NCBI GenBank assembly: GCA_046154695.1
Contig: JBJXFI010000413.1
Location: 1-64,000 of the forward strand
Direction: 5' to 3'
From: DALYLB01 sp046154695
GTDB lineage: Bacteria > Acidobacteriota > Blastocatellia > RBC074
DNA: 64,000 bases
In this document: positions 22,145-33,793 of the stretch, piece after piece
How positions within the stretch are numbered: position 1 is the stretch's first letter
Layout of the letters: the number at the start of each line of letters is the position of its first letter
Notes under the pieces: generated by a model
Databases searched by the model: none
What the model was told of the DNA's origin: nothing
The model's input: only the letters and a program-made list of their open reading frames with translations
Translations under genes and position numbers: made by a program

Positions 22145-23170
22145 ATGGATGCCCTTTCCCGATTCGAATCCATTCCGCGATTGAATTTCGGCCATTACCC
22201 GACGCCGATCGAAGAGCTGCCGCGGCTGCGGGAGGCGCTGGGGGCGGGCGCGCCGCGCATCTTCATCAAGCGGGACGATTACACGGGGCCGGGGTTCGGG
22301 GGGAACAAGGTTCGCAAGCTGGAATACGTTCTGGCGGGGGCGCGGGCCGAGGGCGCGGATGTCGCCGTCTCGTGCGGCGGAGAGAAATCGAATCACGCGC
22401 GGGTGACGGCCGCGTTGTGCGCGCGGCTCGGGCTGCGCTGCGTGCTGGTGCTGAATCCGGCCGCTGTGACGTATGACGGGCTGACGCCGGCGAGCCTGGC
22501 GGCGGACCACTGGTTTGGGGCGGAGATCGTCCGCGCGGCGAATCGCGAGGAGCGGATCGCGATGCTCGATGCGACGGGGGAGCGGCTTCGCGCGGAGGGG
22601 CGCAAGGTCGCGGTGATTCCGCTCGGCGGCTCGGTTCCCCTGGGCGCGATGGGCTTCGTTCGCGGCGTGCGGGAGACGCTGGCGCAGCTCGATGCGATGA
22701 ACGTGCGGATTCGCTGGGTGTTTCATTCGAGCTCTTCCGGCGGGACGCAGGCCGGCATCATTTCAGGCGCGCGGCTCTTCGGCTGGGATGGGGTGCGGGT
22801 GCTCGGCGTCAGCCCGGACGATCCGGCCGAATCGATTGGCGCAGAGGTCGGGCGCATCATTCGCGGCGTGGGCGAGATGCTCGGCGCGGAGCTCGACGAG
22901 CGCGCCGTCGTGCTGGACGATTATGCGGGCGACGGCTACGGCATCCCTTCGCCGCGGGGAGAGGAGGCGCTGGCCCTGCTCGCCCGCACCGAAGGCATTC
23001 TGCTCGATCCGGTCTATACCGCAAAGGCCATGGCCGCGCCGCTCGACTGGATCCGCGCCGGGAACATCGCTCCCGAAGAGAATGTCCTCTTCTGGCATAC
23101 CGGGGGACAACTGGCGCTGTTTTACGTGCCGGATCATCCCGCGCCCGCGCGAACCCGGGAGAAGAAATAA
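22145..23170 (+). CDS. PLP-dependent D-cysteine desulfhydrase / ACC deaminase family enzyme
   Basis: The protein has 341 residues. The PLP lysine is K55 in 'FGGNKVRKLEY', the family signature. 'CGGEKSNHARVTAALCARLGL' holds the Ser-Asn-His segment that contacts substrate, and 'HSSSSGGTQAGIISG' is the phosphate-binding loop. Known members degrade D-cysteine to pyruvate, ammonia and sulphide, or open 1-aminocyclopropane-1-carboxylate. D-cysteine desulfhydrase is the more common activity in bacteria, but the two cannot be separated by eye. Its stop overlaps the start of the next gene (TAATG), so the two are translationally coupled. Confidence 0.82.
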   Translation: MDALSRFESIPRLNFGHYPTPIEELPRLREALGAGAPRIFIKRDDYTGPGFGGNKVRKLEYVLAGARAEGADVAVSCGGEKSNHARVTAALCARLGLRCVLVLNPAAVTYDGLTPASLAADHWFGAEIVRAANREERIAMLDATGERLRAEGRKVAVIPLGGSVPLGAMGFVRGVRETLAQLDAMNVRIRWVFHSSSSGGTQAGIISGARLFGWDGVRVLGVSPDDPAESIGAEVGRIIRGVGEMLGAELDERAVVLDDYAGDGYGIPSPRGEEALALLARTEGILLDPVYTAKAMAAPLDWIRAGNIAPEENVLFWHTGGQLALFYVPDHPAPARTREKK

Positions 23171-23991
23171 TGGCATTTCAGGCGGGCGAAGCGCTGCCGC
23201 CATGCGAAATCGCCGCGCACAATTACGCCGCCGATGTCGAGAACCGGATTCACAGCGACGAGGGGGCGGCCGAATACGGGTTCGCGGCGGCGCTGGTTCC
23301 GGGCGTCGGCGTCTATGCCTATCTGGCGCGCCCGGTCGTCGAGGCGTTGGGGCGGGAGTGGGCGGCGCGCGGCGCGATGTCCGCGAAATTCCTCAAACCC
23401 GTGCACGACAAGGAGCGCGTAAGCGTGCGCGCGGCCGTCGCCGGGCTCGATCCGCTGACGCTCGACCTGCGGCTCTTCAACCCTTCCGGGACGCTCTGCG
23501 CGGCCGGCTCCGCGAGCCTGCCGGCAAGCCCGGCCGGAATCGACGTTCGCGACTATCCGCATTCTCCCCCGGGGGAGCCGCGCCCCGCGACGATCTCCGC
23601 GATTTCCCGGGGCGAGCACTTCGCGTCGCTCGATTTCGATTTGAGGATGGACCGGGAGCCCGCGGACTTTCTCGTCGATGTGGTCGATGACGCGCCGATC
23701 TTCGGCGGCCCGGACGCGATCTGTCATCCGGCGTTCTGGCTGGCGCAGGCGAACGAACTCGTGATGCGAAACGTCTCCCTCGGCATGTGGATTCATACCG
23801 CCAGCGAAGTGCGCCATTTCGCGCTCGCGCGCGACGGCGAGCCGATCTCCATGCGCGGACGCGTGCGCGACGCCTTCGAAAAGCGCGGCCACGAATCGAT
23901 CACCCTCGACATCGGCGTCTTCGGCGAAGGCGGCCGCCCGATTCTCCATATCGACCACACGGCGATCATCCGCCCGCGCGCCGTCGCGTGA
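23170..23991 (+). CDS. MaoC-like double-hotdog protein
   Basis: This 273-residue protein starts within the stop codon of the PLP enzyme gene. 'ENRIHSDEGAAEYGFAAALVPGVGVYAYLARPVVEALG' near the N-terminus resembles the hydratase helix of MaoC/FAS1-type hotdog folds, with the Asp/His dyad expected around 'HSDEGA'. The rest has alternating strands consistent with a second hotdog. It could be an acyl-CoA hydratase or thioesterase, or a diverged non-catalytic member. Why it is coupled to an amino-acid-degrading PLP enzyme is unclear. Confidence 0.6.
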   Translation: MAFQAGEALPPCEIAAHNYAADVENRIHSDEGAAEYGFAAALVPGVGVYAYLARPVVEALGREWAARGAMSAKFLKPVHDKERVSVRAAVAGLDPLTLDLRLFNPSGTLCAAGSASLPASPAGIDVRDYPHSPPGEPRPATISAISRGEHFASLDFDLRMDREPADFLVDVVDDAPIFGGPDAICHPAFWLAQANELVMRNVSLGMWIHTASEVRHFALARDGEPISMRGRVRDAFEKRGHESITLDIGVFGEGGRPILHIDHTAIIRPRAVA

Positions 23992-24093
23992 GGCGGTTGA
24001 TGGGCGCCTCGCCGCTTGAACTCTTCACGACGAGCCGTTTAGAATCCTCCTTACCGCACACCTCAAATCTTACAGAATCCACGGAGAACCATA

Positions 24094-25164
<1,071 letters not shown>

Positions 25165-25166
25165 CG

Positions 25167-25216
25167 GGCAAATCAAAAGGCAAAAGGAGGCCTCCCCTTT
25201 TGCCTTTTGATTTGCC
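25167..25216. terminator. Perfect long hairpin between converging genes
   Basis: GGCAAATCAAAAGGCAAAAG... is inverted exactly as ...CTTTTGCCTTTTGATTTGCC. The A-rich left arm and T-rich right arm make it an efficient terminator for both strands. The arms are repeats of 'CAAAAGG'-like words. Confidence 0.85.
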
Positions 25217-25224
25217 TGTTGCCC

Positions 25225-27057
25225 TTATCGGAGGCTCGTGAGGACCTCCTCCTTCAAAACTTGAAGGGGCTTGTGCGGCTGCCACCCATCGGGGAGGTCG
25301 CCGCAATCCTCGCGCAGATATTGCCATTGATTGGGCCGGACCGTTTGCAGTAGCTCCTTGCGGGTCTTCGACGGAACGGGTTTGCCGGTATAGATCTTGC
25401 CCATCCGGCTCATCAGGCCTTCGGGGAGCGCGCCGGAGAACATAAACAGGGGCCATGTGAAATTGGGGCCATTCAATTTCCGGAGCTTCCATGCCCACAG
25501 CGCGAGAGCGCCAGTTCGCCAGGCGATGGGCCCCCACCAGCTGTAGAGGCCGTGGCGCAGGTTGAATTTCCAGCATTTCATCAGCAATTGCCACTGCATC
25601 GCCGAGAGTTTGCGCGTTTCGGTGACGCCTACCTTCTTTTCCATGCGCGTGTCGTGAAGCGGCGTGAAGATCGAGGGAACGAGGAAGGCGAACAGGCCCC
25701 GGCGCTCCATCTCGTAGATCAGATCGAGCGTGGCCATGACGTCCTCGTCCTCCTCTTCGGGCGCGCCGACGATCAGCGTCATTACCGGAAACCAGTTGTT
25801 TTTATTGAGGATTCGCAGCCCTTCGAGGATGACGCTCGGCCATTCATCGATCGGGAACGGGATGCCTTTCGACGGCATGATCTTCTTTCCGATGCGCACC
25901 GAGCCGGTCTCCATGCCGATCAGCGGCGCGAGGATCTTCTTTTTCGGATGCGAGCTGAGCGTCGGCAGGTGGAGCGGGCTCTTATCGAGCAGCATGTCGG
26001 AGAGTTTCTCGATGAGCACGGGATCGACCACGGCGGGCGCGATCGTGCAGTGGCTCAGCACGTGCTGCTCGACGCCGGGCGTGTTGACGATCGATCCGTA
26101 TAGGTCGAGCAGCGCCTCGCGGTTCGGAAAATAGAACGGCGTCTCGGTGTGCACCTGCCCCCAGATGAACATATCCTCGGTGGCGAGGCTGATCTGTTTA
26201 TTGCCGCCCTCGAGGTTGACGTGGACGGCCTCCATGATCTTGTCCTTCGGCATGTCGATCTGCGGGTTCAGATCGGGAACGCAGAACTGGCAGCGGCGGC
26301 CGCAGCCGGTGGTCATCTCCACCACGCCGAAGGTCGTGCGCTTCCGCGGCGCGAGGATCGCGTCGCGGTCCTTGGGGTGGGCGACCTCCATCTCGCGCGG
26401 CAGATCCTCGCCGCGAATCGCGCGGCGAAAGAGCTCCATGGTCTCTTCGGATTCCGCCCGCCCCTCGACGACGCAATCGACGCCCAGTTCGTCGAGGGTC
26501 CCGGTCTGCGTGATCTGCCAGCCGCCCGATCCGCCGACGATGACCTTGAATCCCCCGCGATGCGGATTCGTCCTGATCTTCTCGAACATCAGGCGCGAAT
26601 AATGCGAATTGATCGGCATCTTCGAGGTGCCGAAAATCGACGTGTAGACGCCCGCCGCGAACGTCACCCCGAGCGGATTATGGGTCGAGACCGCGACCAC
26701 GCGCGTGTTCGGCCCGATGAACTTCTCCAGATCGTCCGGATAGCAGCAGGCGATCTCCTCCGCGCTGAATTCCCGCAGGAGCGAGGCCTCGACCAGGCGC
26801 ACGCCCGCCGGCATATATCGCGCGGAGCCGTCCTCGTTGTATTCGACATCCCGCCAGTGCGGGTATTTGTTGTTCATCACGCCCTCCATCCAGATGGGCA
26901 TCGACGCCATTCCCATCTGAATGAAGTACCCCGCGTGATCGATCGCCTCGGTCAGGGGCGCCGTCAGCACAATCAGTTTGCCTCCACCCGCCTCGACGCC
27001 GGAATGCGCATGAAGGCCGTTCGCATGGCCGTTTGTGTTGTGAGAACTCTGTTGCAC
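25225..27057 (-). CDS. B12-binding-domain radical SAM protein
   Basis: The protein has 610 residues. The N-terminal part (about 25-190) resembles a cobalamin-binding domain, with 'TPLTEAIDHAGYFIQMG' at the front. The radical SAM core has the 4Fe-4S motif C252-x3-C256-x2-C259 ('TGCGRRCQFC'), followed by 'PSKGIPFPIDEW' and 'MTLIVGAPEEEDEDV'. The C-terminal region has a moderately hydrophobic patch ('GLYSWWGPIAWRTGALALWAWKL') that may contact a membrane or lipid substrate. Relatives in this superfamily do methylations or ring rearrangements on lipids, cofactors and natural products. The target here cannot be inferred. It is divergent from holB and not in an operon with any biosynthetic gene. Confidence 0.85.
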   Translation of the reverse strand: MQQSSHNTNGHANGLHAHSGVEAGGGKLIVLTAPLTEAIDHAGYFIQMGMASMPIWMEGVMNNKYPHWRDVEYNEDGSARYMPAGVRLVEASLLREFSAEEIACCYPDDLEKFIGPNTRVVAVSTHNPLGVTFAAGVYTSIFGTSKMPINSHYSRLMFEKIRTNPHRGGFKVIVGGSGGWQITQTGTLDELGVDCVVEGRAESEETMELFRRAIRGEDLPREMEVAHPKDRDAILAPRKRTTFGVVEMTTGCGRRCQFCVPDLNPQIDMPKDKIMEAVHVNLEGGNKQISLATEDMFIWGQVHTETPFYFPNREALLDLYGSIVNTPGVEQHVLSHCTIAPAVVDPVLIEKLSDMLLDKSPLHLPTLSSHPKKKILAPLIGMETGSVRIGKKIMPSKGIPFPIDEWPSVILEGLRILNKNNWFPVMTLIVGAPEEEDEDVMATLDLIYEMERRGLFAFLVPSIFTPLHDTRMEKKVGVTETRKLSAMQWQLLMKCWKFNLRHGLYSWWGPIAWRTGALALWAWKLRKLNGPNFTWPLFMFSGALPEGLMSRMGKIYTGKPVPSKTRKELLQTVRPNQWQYLREDCGDLPDGWQPHKPLQVLKEEVLTSLR

Positions 27058-27250
27058 GGGACACCTCGTGTTGTTGGATTCATTGTTGATCGGAAATCAC
27101 GCCCAGCCGATTGAGAATGCGGCCTCGTGCTCCCTGCATAATAGTTTGCGACGATTGATTCGGATTTTGATGAAGGATACTTATCACAGTGGTCCCGGTC
27201 GAGCAATCGTTAATTTGCAGAAGCGGCCCGGTGGGCTCAGAATGCGGGCC

Positions 27251-28249
27251 ATGTCCTTTGCGAAACTGATCGGAAACGCGCGGAACAAGGAGATTCTGCA
27301 GCGCCAGCTTCGGGGCGGGCGTGTCAATTCGACGCTCATCTTCGCCGGGCCGGAGGGGGTTGGAAAGCGGCAGTTCGCCCTGACCTTCGCCAAGGCGGTC
27401 AATTGCCGGCAGGGCCCCGCCGAAGGCTACGCGGCCGACAGTTGCGATGAATGCCCGACCTGCCATCGAATCGACGAGGGGACCTATGGCGACGTGACGA
27501 TGATCTCGCCCGAGGGGCAGTACATCAAGATCGCCCAGACTCGCGCCATGACCGACGAGGTCTATTATCGCCCCCGCGAAGGCCGCCAGCGATTCTTCAT
27601 CCTAGATGAGGCGGACCGGCTGCGCGAGGAGGCGGCGAACTCGCTGCTCAAAACGCTGGAGGAGCCGCCCTCCACCTCAACGATCCTCTTGATCACCTCC
27701 CGCCCCTACGCGCTGCTCCAGACGATCCGCTCGCGCGCGCAGCGAATCAACTTCGCCCCGCTCACGGTCGAGGAGATGGAGCGCTATCTGACGGAGAACT
27801 TCCCGCGCCCGGCCCCGGACACCCAACTGCTCGCCCGCATCACCGAGGGGCGCCTCGGGCAGGCGACGGCCTTCGACCTGGGCGTCTACCGGCAGGAGCG
27901 CAGGACGCTGATCGAGCTGCTGGAATTGATCGCGGACGGCGAGAACCGGCTTCGCATTTTGAAGGCGGCCGAATACCTGGGGAAGAAGGAGCGCGACGAG
28001 TTCGAAAAACAGCTCGATCTGCTTGCCTCGCTGCTGCGCGATCTGATGCTCCTGGCCGCGGGGAAAGACGTCGCCTCGATCGCGAACCTCGATGTCGCCG
28101 ATCGCCTCTTCCCGCTCGCGGGCCGCATCGGCCTCGCGCGCGTCATTGCCTGGGCCGGGCGCCTCGACGATCTGCGCGCCAGCCTCCGCGTCAACGTCAA
28201 TCGCGTCATCGCGACCGAAGCGCTGCTGCTTTCGCTTGCCAGCGGCTAA
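27251..28249 (+). CDS. holB: DNA polymerase III delta' subunit
   Basis: From the ATG at 27251 the protein has 332 residues; the frame is open from 27068 but the extra 61 codons look non-coding. It is a clamp-loader AAA+ protein: 'IFAGPEGVGKRQFALTFAKAVNC' carries the Walker A loop, 'SCDECPTCHRIDEGTYGDV' the zinc-binding cysteines, 'RQRFFILDEADRLREEAANSLLKTLEEPPSTSTILLIT' the Walker B and sensor region. 'IRSRAQRINF' has Ala in place of the Cys of the SRC motif found in ATP-hydrolysing DnaX, as expected for delta'. It acts in loading the beta clamp at the replication fork. Confidence 0.92.
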   Translation: MSFAKLIGNARNKEILQRQLRGGRVNSTLIFAGPEGVGKRQFALTFAKAVNCRQGPAEGYAADSCDECPTCHRIDEGTYGDVTMISPEGQYIKIAQTRAMTDEVYYRPREGRQRFFILDEADRLREEAANSLLKTLEEPPSTSTILLITSRPYALLQTIRSRAQRINFAPLTVEEMERYLTENFPRPAPDTQLLARITEGRLGQATAFDLGVYRQERRTLIELLELIADGENRLRILKAAEYLGKKERDEFEKQLDLLASLLRDLMLLAAGKDVASIANLDVADRLFPLAGRIGLARVIAWAGRLDDLRASLRVNVNRVIATEALLLSLASG

Positions 28250-28398
28250 ATCAGACCCGAAAAAAATGAGACACGCGCCTTTGCAGAACCGGGAGCGTCA
28301 GCGACCGGAGCCTTGATTCGCCGCCGCTTGCGCAATATGCCGGTCGCTAACGCTCCCGGCACTGCGTCAATCTCTTTGGCTCTTTGGGCCTGATTAGC
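28245..28398. repeat. Nested inverted repeats between converging holB and propeller genes
   Basis: Inner arms CCGGGAGCGTCAGCGACCGG (28289-28308) and CCGGTCGCTAACGCTCCCGG (28340-28359) are nearly perfectly inverted. Outer arms GCTAAATCAGACCC (28245-28258) and GGGCCTGATTAGC (28386-28398) also pair. Together they fill the 149-bp gap and may terminate both genes. No gene is present. Confidence 0.7.
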
Positions 28399-29679
28399 TC
28401 ACTTCTTTTCGATCCGGTAAAGATGGGTGCGTGTGCGGAGGAAGAACGCGTTGCCGGCGACGGCGGGCGAGGCGAGGAAGCCCTCGTCCAGTTTGTTCTC
28501 CGCCAGTTGCTCGAAATTCCGGCCGGGTTTGATCACGGTCGTCTTGCCTTCTTCGCTGAAGAGCCAGATTCTGCCGTCGGCGTAGACGGGAGAGGCCGAA
28601 TATTCGCCGCCGATCCGTTTCTGCCAGACCTGTTCGCCGGTTTTGGCGTCGATGCAACTGGCGATGCCGGTGTCGCCGATCATGTAGATCAGGTCGTCGA
28701 TCAGCAGGATCGAGGGCTTGTTCGAGACGCCGCGCTTGACGCGCCAGGCGACGTGGGTGTCGGTGATCAGGCCGCTGCCGCCCATGCGAACGGCGAGCAG
28801 CTGCCCCGCCGAGAATCCCGACGGAAAGAAGATCATCCCGTGCCCCAGCACCGGACGCGTGCTCGCCGAATGCTGCGCGCGCTCCTCGACGCGCCAGAGT
28901 TCTCTGCCCGTGAACGGATCGTACGAATAGGCGGCCTTCGCGCCGAGGCTGATCATCTCCCAGCGGCCGTTGATCCGCGTGACGTGGGGCGTCGAAAACG
29001 CCTTGCGCATGTCCCCGTCCGCGGCGATCTTGCCGTTCGGCTCGATGTCCTGAAAATCGATCGAGCGCTTCGTCTCCCAGATCGTCTTTCCCGTCCGTTT
29101 GTCGAGCGCCATGACGAACTGGCGGTCGCTGCCGTCGAAGTGCATCAGCAGCATGTTCTGAAAGACAATCGGCGAGGAGCCCGCCCCGCGAAAATGATTG
29201 CACTCGATGTCGCGGCGCGTCCACAGGACCTTGAAGCTCCTGGTGTCGATGCAGGCCGTTCCCGGCGAGCCGAAGGTGATGTAGACCCGGCCCGCCTCGA
29301 TCACCGGCGTCGGCGAGGCATAAGTATTAAAGGGATGCGCGTATTGCGGCTCAGCCACATCGAACAGCTTCATATCCTGAACGACGCGCCCCGTGTCGCG
29401 GTCGAGACAGAGCGCGAAGAGCTGGCGTCCGTCCTTGCTCGCCGATGTGAGCCACACCTGCTTCCCGTAAATGACGGGCGAGGACCAGCCCCGGTCGTGG
29501 ATCGGCGTCTTCCAGACGATGTTTTGGGTTTCGCTCCACAGCAGCGGCAGCTCTCGCGCATCCGAATGGCCGGTGCCCTCCGGTCCGCGGAATTGGGGCC
29601 AGTTGTCGCTCGCGCGAGCGAGCAGGCAAAGAAAGACCGGGAAGAACGCCGTCAGCGCAAATCGTTTCATCATCTTCAA
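28399..29679 (-). CDS. Secreted PQQ-like beta-propeller protein
   Basis: This 426-residue protein has a signal peptide (residues 1-23, 'FALTAFFPVFLCLLARAS'). It begins with 'NWPQFRGPEGTGHSDARELPLLWSETQNIVWKTPI', the standard opening of planctomycete- and acidobacteria-type PQQ_2/PQQ_3 repeat proteins. Several blades show the 'LxALDxxTGxxxW' pattern ('MALDKRTGKTIWE', 'DPFTGRELWRV', 'IDAKTGEQVWQK'). There is no evident catalytic site. It is presumably a periplasmic binding or scaffold protein; true PQQ dehydrogenase activity is unlikely. Confidence 0.85.
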   Translation of the reverse strand: MKMMKRFALTAFFPVFLCLLARASDNWPQFRGPEGTGHSDARELPLLWSETQNIVWKTPIHDRGWSSPVIYGKQVWLTSASKDGRQLFALCLDRDTGRVVQDMKLFDVAEPQYAHPFNTYASPTPVIEAGRVYITFGSPGTACIDTRSFKVLWTRRDIECNHFRGAGSSPIVFQNMLLMHFDGSDRQFVMALDKRTGKTIWETKRSIDFQDIEPNGKIAADGDMRKAFSTPHVTRINGRWEMISLGAKAAYSYDPFTGRELWRVEERAQHSASTRPVLGHGMIFFPSGFSAGQLLAVRMGGSGLITDTHVAWRVKRGVSNKPSILLIDDLIYMIGDTGIASCIDAKTGEQVWQKRIGGEYSASPVYADGRIWLFSEEGKTTVIKPGRNFEQLAENKLDEGFLASPAVAGNAFFLRTRTHLYRIEKK

Positions 29680-29730
29680 TCCCTCGTGGCAAAATGTCGG
29701 TGGAAAAACGGCCGCATCTTACCATGCAAT

Positions 29731-29786
29731 GTTCGGAGTTCCGCCTTCAGGCGGTCAGTCTTCGCCAAAAAGGCGGAACTCCAAAC
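29731..29786. repeat. Inverted 'GTTCGGAGTTCCGCC' repeat
   Basis: GTTCGGAGTTCCGCCTTCAG is inverted as AGGCGGAACTCCAAAC at the right end, with the right inner arm shortened. It lies between the divergent propeller and TPR genes, and its edge abuts the ribosome site of the latter. Confidence 0.75.
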
Positions 29787-29798
29787 CCGAGGAGCGAA

Positions 29799-30143
29799 AT
29801 GTCACAATCGAGAATCGATGCCTTCCTCATTATGACGAAGACCCAGCCCGAGAACGAGATGATCTGGTACGGGCTGGCGAATGAATACACGAAGCTCTCG
29901 GCATGGCCGGAAGCGATCGACGCGCTCCGCAATGTGATCCGGATCAAGCCGGATTACACATCGGCTTATCAGTTGCTCGGTTCCGCGCTGTTGAGCCAGG
30001 GCCAGGCCGAGGAGGCGCGCCGCGTGTGGACGGAAGGCCTCGCCGTCGCGGACCGAACCGGCGCCTGGAAGGCCCGGCAGCATATGGAAGGGTTGCTGGC
30101 CGGAGCGGCGAATGAGGGCGAGGCCGGATTTTGCGAGGAATAA
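29799..30143 (+). CDS. Small TPR protein
   Basis: The ATG at 29799 follows GAGGAGCGA and gives 114 residues; the longer frame runs into a repeat. Three tetratricopeptide-like helix pairs are visible ('NEMIWYGLANEYTKLSAWPEAIDALRNVIRIKPDYTSAYQLLGSALLSQGQAEEARRVWTEGLAVA'). It is probably a soluble protein-binding adaptor. The following gene begins 5 bases after its stop, so they form a two-gene operon. Confidence 0.8.
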   Translation: MSQSRIDAFLIMTKTQPENEMIWYGLANEYTKLSAWPEAIDALRNVIRIKPDYTSAYQLLGSALLSQGQAEEARRVWTEGLAVADRTGAWKARQHMEGLLAGAANEGEAGFCEE

Positions 30144-30148
30144 AGGAT

Positions 30149-31006
30149 ATGCGGAACAGGAAAGGCGGAAAAAAGCCGCAGCAGGCCCGGAAATCGACGG
30201 CATCGGACGAGGCGGGGGCCGGCGCGAGTTGGAAGCGGTTTGCGGCCCCGGCGGCGATGGCGTTGATGCTTGCGTCCGCGGCATTCATCTATTTTCGGGG
30301 CTGGGAAAGGTTCTCGTATGGGAATTCCGCGCCGGCGTCCGGCGGGACGAATCTGACCCGGGCCGCGGCGGGAACCAACACGGGCGAGATGGGCGTGTCG
30401 GGAGAACCGATTCGAATGACCGTGGCGCAGGCGGTGGTCGTGACTGAAGAGCTCGATTTCGGGGGGCGCATCCCCTCGCTGGCGGAAGCGGTCGGGCAGA
30501 TCGAGCGCGCCTACCAGCCCGATGACGGGCAGGGGCGAACCTTCGCCATCCTCGATGCGCGCGGCGAAACGACCCCCGAGGGTCGATTGAAGATCTCCAT
30601 GCACGTCAGCAGCGAGAAGCCCGGCATGGCGTTCCTGCGATTCCGCCCGACGGGGCGGCTCTTCTGGCGCGCGCGAATCGGAAGCCCCGGAGAGCCTCCG
30701 GCCGGCCCGAAAAACCTGGTGATCCATCTCTCGAACGGGAGCGGGGGCAATTTCGTTCTCGATGGCAAGCGCGGCGGCGCAAGCGTGCTCGATGTCTTCA
30801 TTCAGGGATCCACGTCGCGCGCGCGCGATGTCTGGCCGGACGGGACCGAGCGCGAAGTGACCTTCATCTACAGCGCCTGTGGATGCCCGGTGAAGGTGAT
30901 GGTTCGCCGGGAGGGGGACCGCACCGCCCGGACCCGGCTTTCGCCGGTCATCTTCCCCGACGATCCGGATGTCGTCGCGACAATCTCGGCGCTTATGAAA
31001 TGGTGA
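30149..31006 (+). CDS. Membrane-anchored protein of unknown function
   Basis: I do not recognise this 285-residue protein. It has a basic N-terminus (RNRKGGKKPQQARKS), one membrane segment at about residues 28-48, and an extracytoplasmic remainder of beta-strand character with 'HVSSEKPGMAFLRFRPTGRLFWRARIG'. Near the C-terminus two cysteines ('SACGCPVKVMVRRE') could form a disulphide or bind metal. The ATG at 30149 is preceded by AAAGGA; a TTG at 30131 overlapping the previous gene is possible. It is paired with the small TPR gene upstream. Confidence 0.65.
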   Translation: MRNRKGGKKPQQARKSTASDEAGAGASWKRFAAPAAMALMLASAAFIYFRGWERFSYGNSAPASGGTNLTRAAAGTNTGEMGVSGEPIRMTVAQAVVVTEELDFGGRIPSLAEAVGQIERAYQPDDGQGRTFAILDARGETTPEGRLKISMHVSSEKPGMAFLRFRPTGRLFWRARIGSPGEPPAGPKNLVIHLSNGSGGNFVLDGKRGGASVLDVFIQGSTSRARDVWPDGTEREVTFIYSACGCPVKVMVRREGDRTARTRLSPVIFPDDPDVVATISALMKW

Positions 31007-31013
31007 TTTGTCG

Positions 31014-31130
31014 GAAAAGAGGGAACGGAACGACGTACCACATCCCCTGTGGCTCCGTCTGTTCCGTTTTTTCGCGCGCGCATCGTCGTCCATTTTGTTT
31101 TTCGCGGTCGTTCCGTTATCTTTGGAGGCT
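31014..31130. repeat. Degenerate 'GGAACGGAACG' inverted repeat
   Basis: GGAACGGAACGAC on the left and TCTGTTCCGTTTTTT plus GTCGTTCCGTTATC on the right are partial inverted copies of the CGGAAC repeat at 14551-14647. They lie between the unknown membrane protein gene and pcrA. Confidence 0.5.
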
Positions 31131-31193
31131 TGATTCCTGGACGGATTTTCGACTGTCGGGCAGGGACACAGATCAACGATTGAGATTGACGAA

Positions 31194-33596
<2,403 letters not shown>

Positions 33597-33604
33597 CGTC
33601 CGTG

Positions 33605-33765
33605 TGGAGTGCCGCGGCTTGACGCAGCTTTCCTATCCCCTGCGTTATCGGCGAACTTCGAGCGAGAGCGGTCCCTGCGCGATGCGATAACGACAGGGAC
33701 CCGTACAGAACAAGAGTGCGATTGCGTCGGGGGCTTGGAAAGCTGCGTCAAGCCGCAGCACTCCA
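33605..33765. mobile_element. MITE-like element with 29-bp terminal inverted repeats
   Basis: TGGAGTGCCGCGGCTTGA... (33605-33633) is inverted at 33737-33765 with one mismatch in 29. A second, internal palindrome GGTCCCTG/CAGGGACC lies inside. The 161-bp unit has no coding capacity and sits between pcrA and rimO. It looks like a non-autonomous element, but target-site duplications are not obvious. Confidence 0.55.
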
Positions 33766-33793
33766 AGCGCTCCGCGTGTTTTTAACGGTCTGA

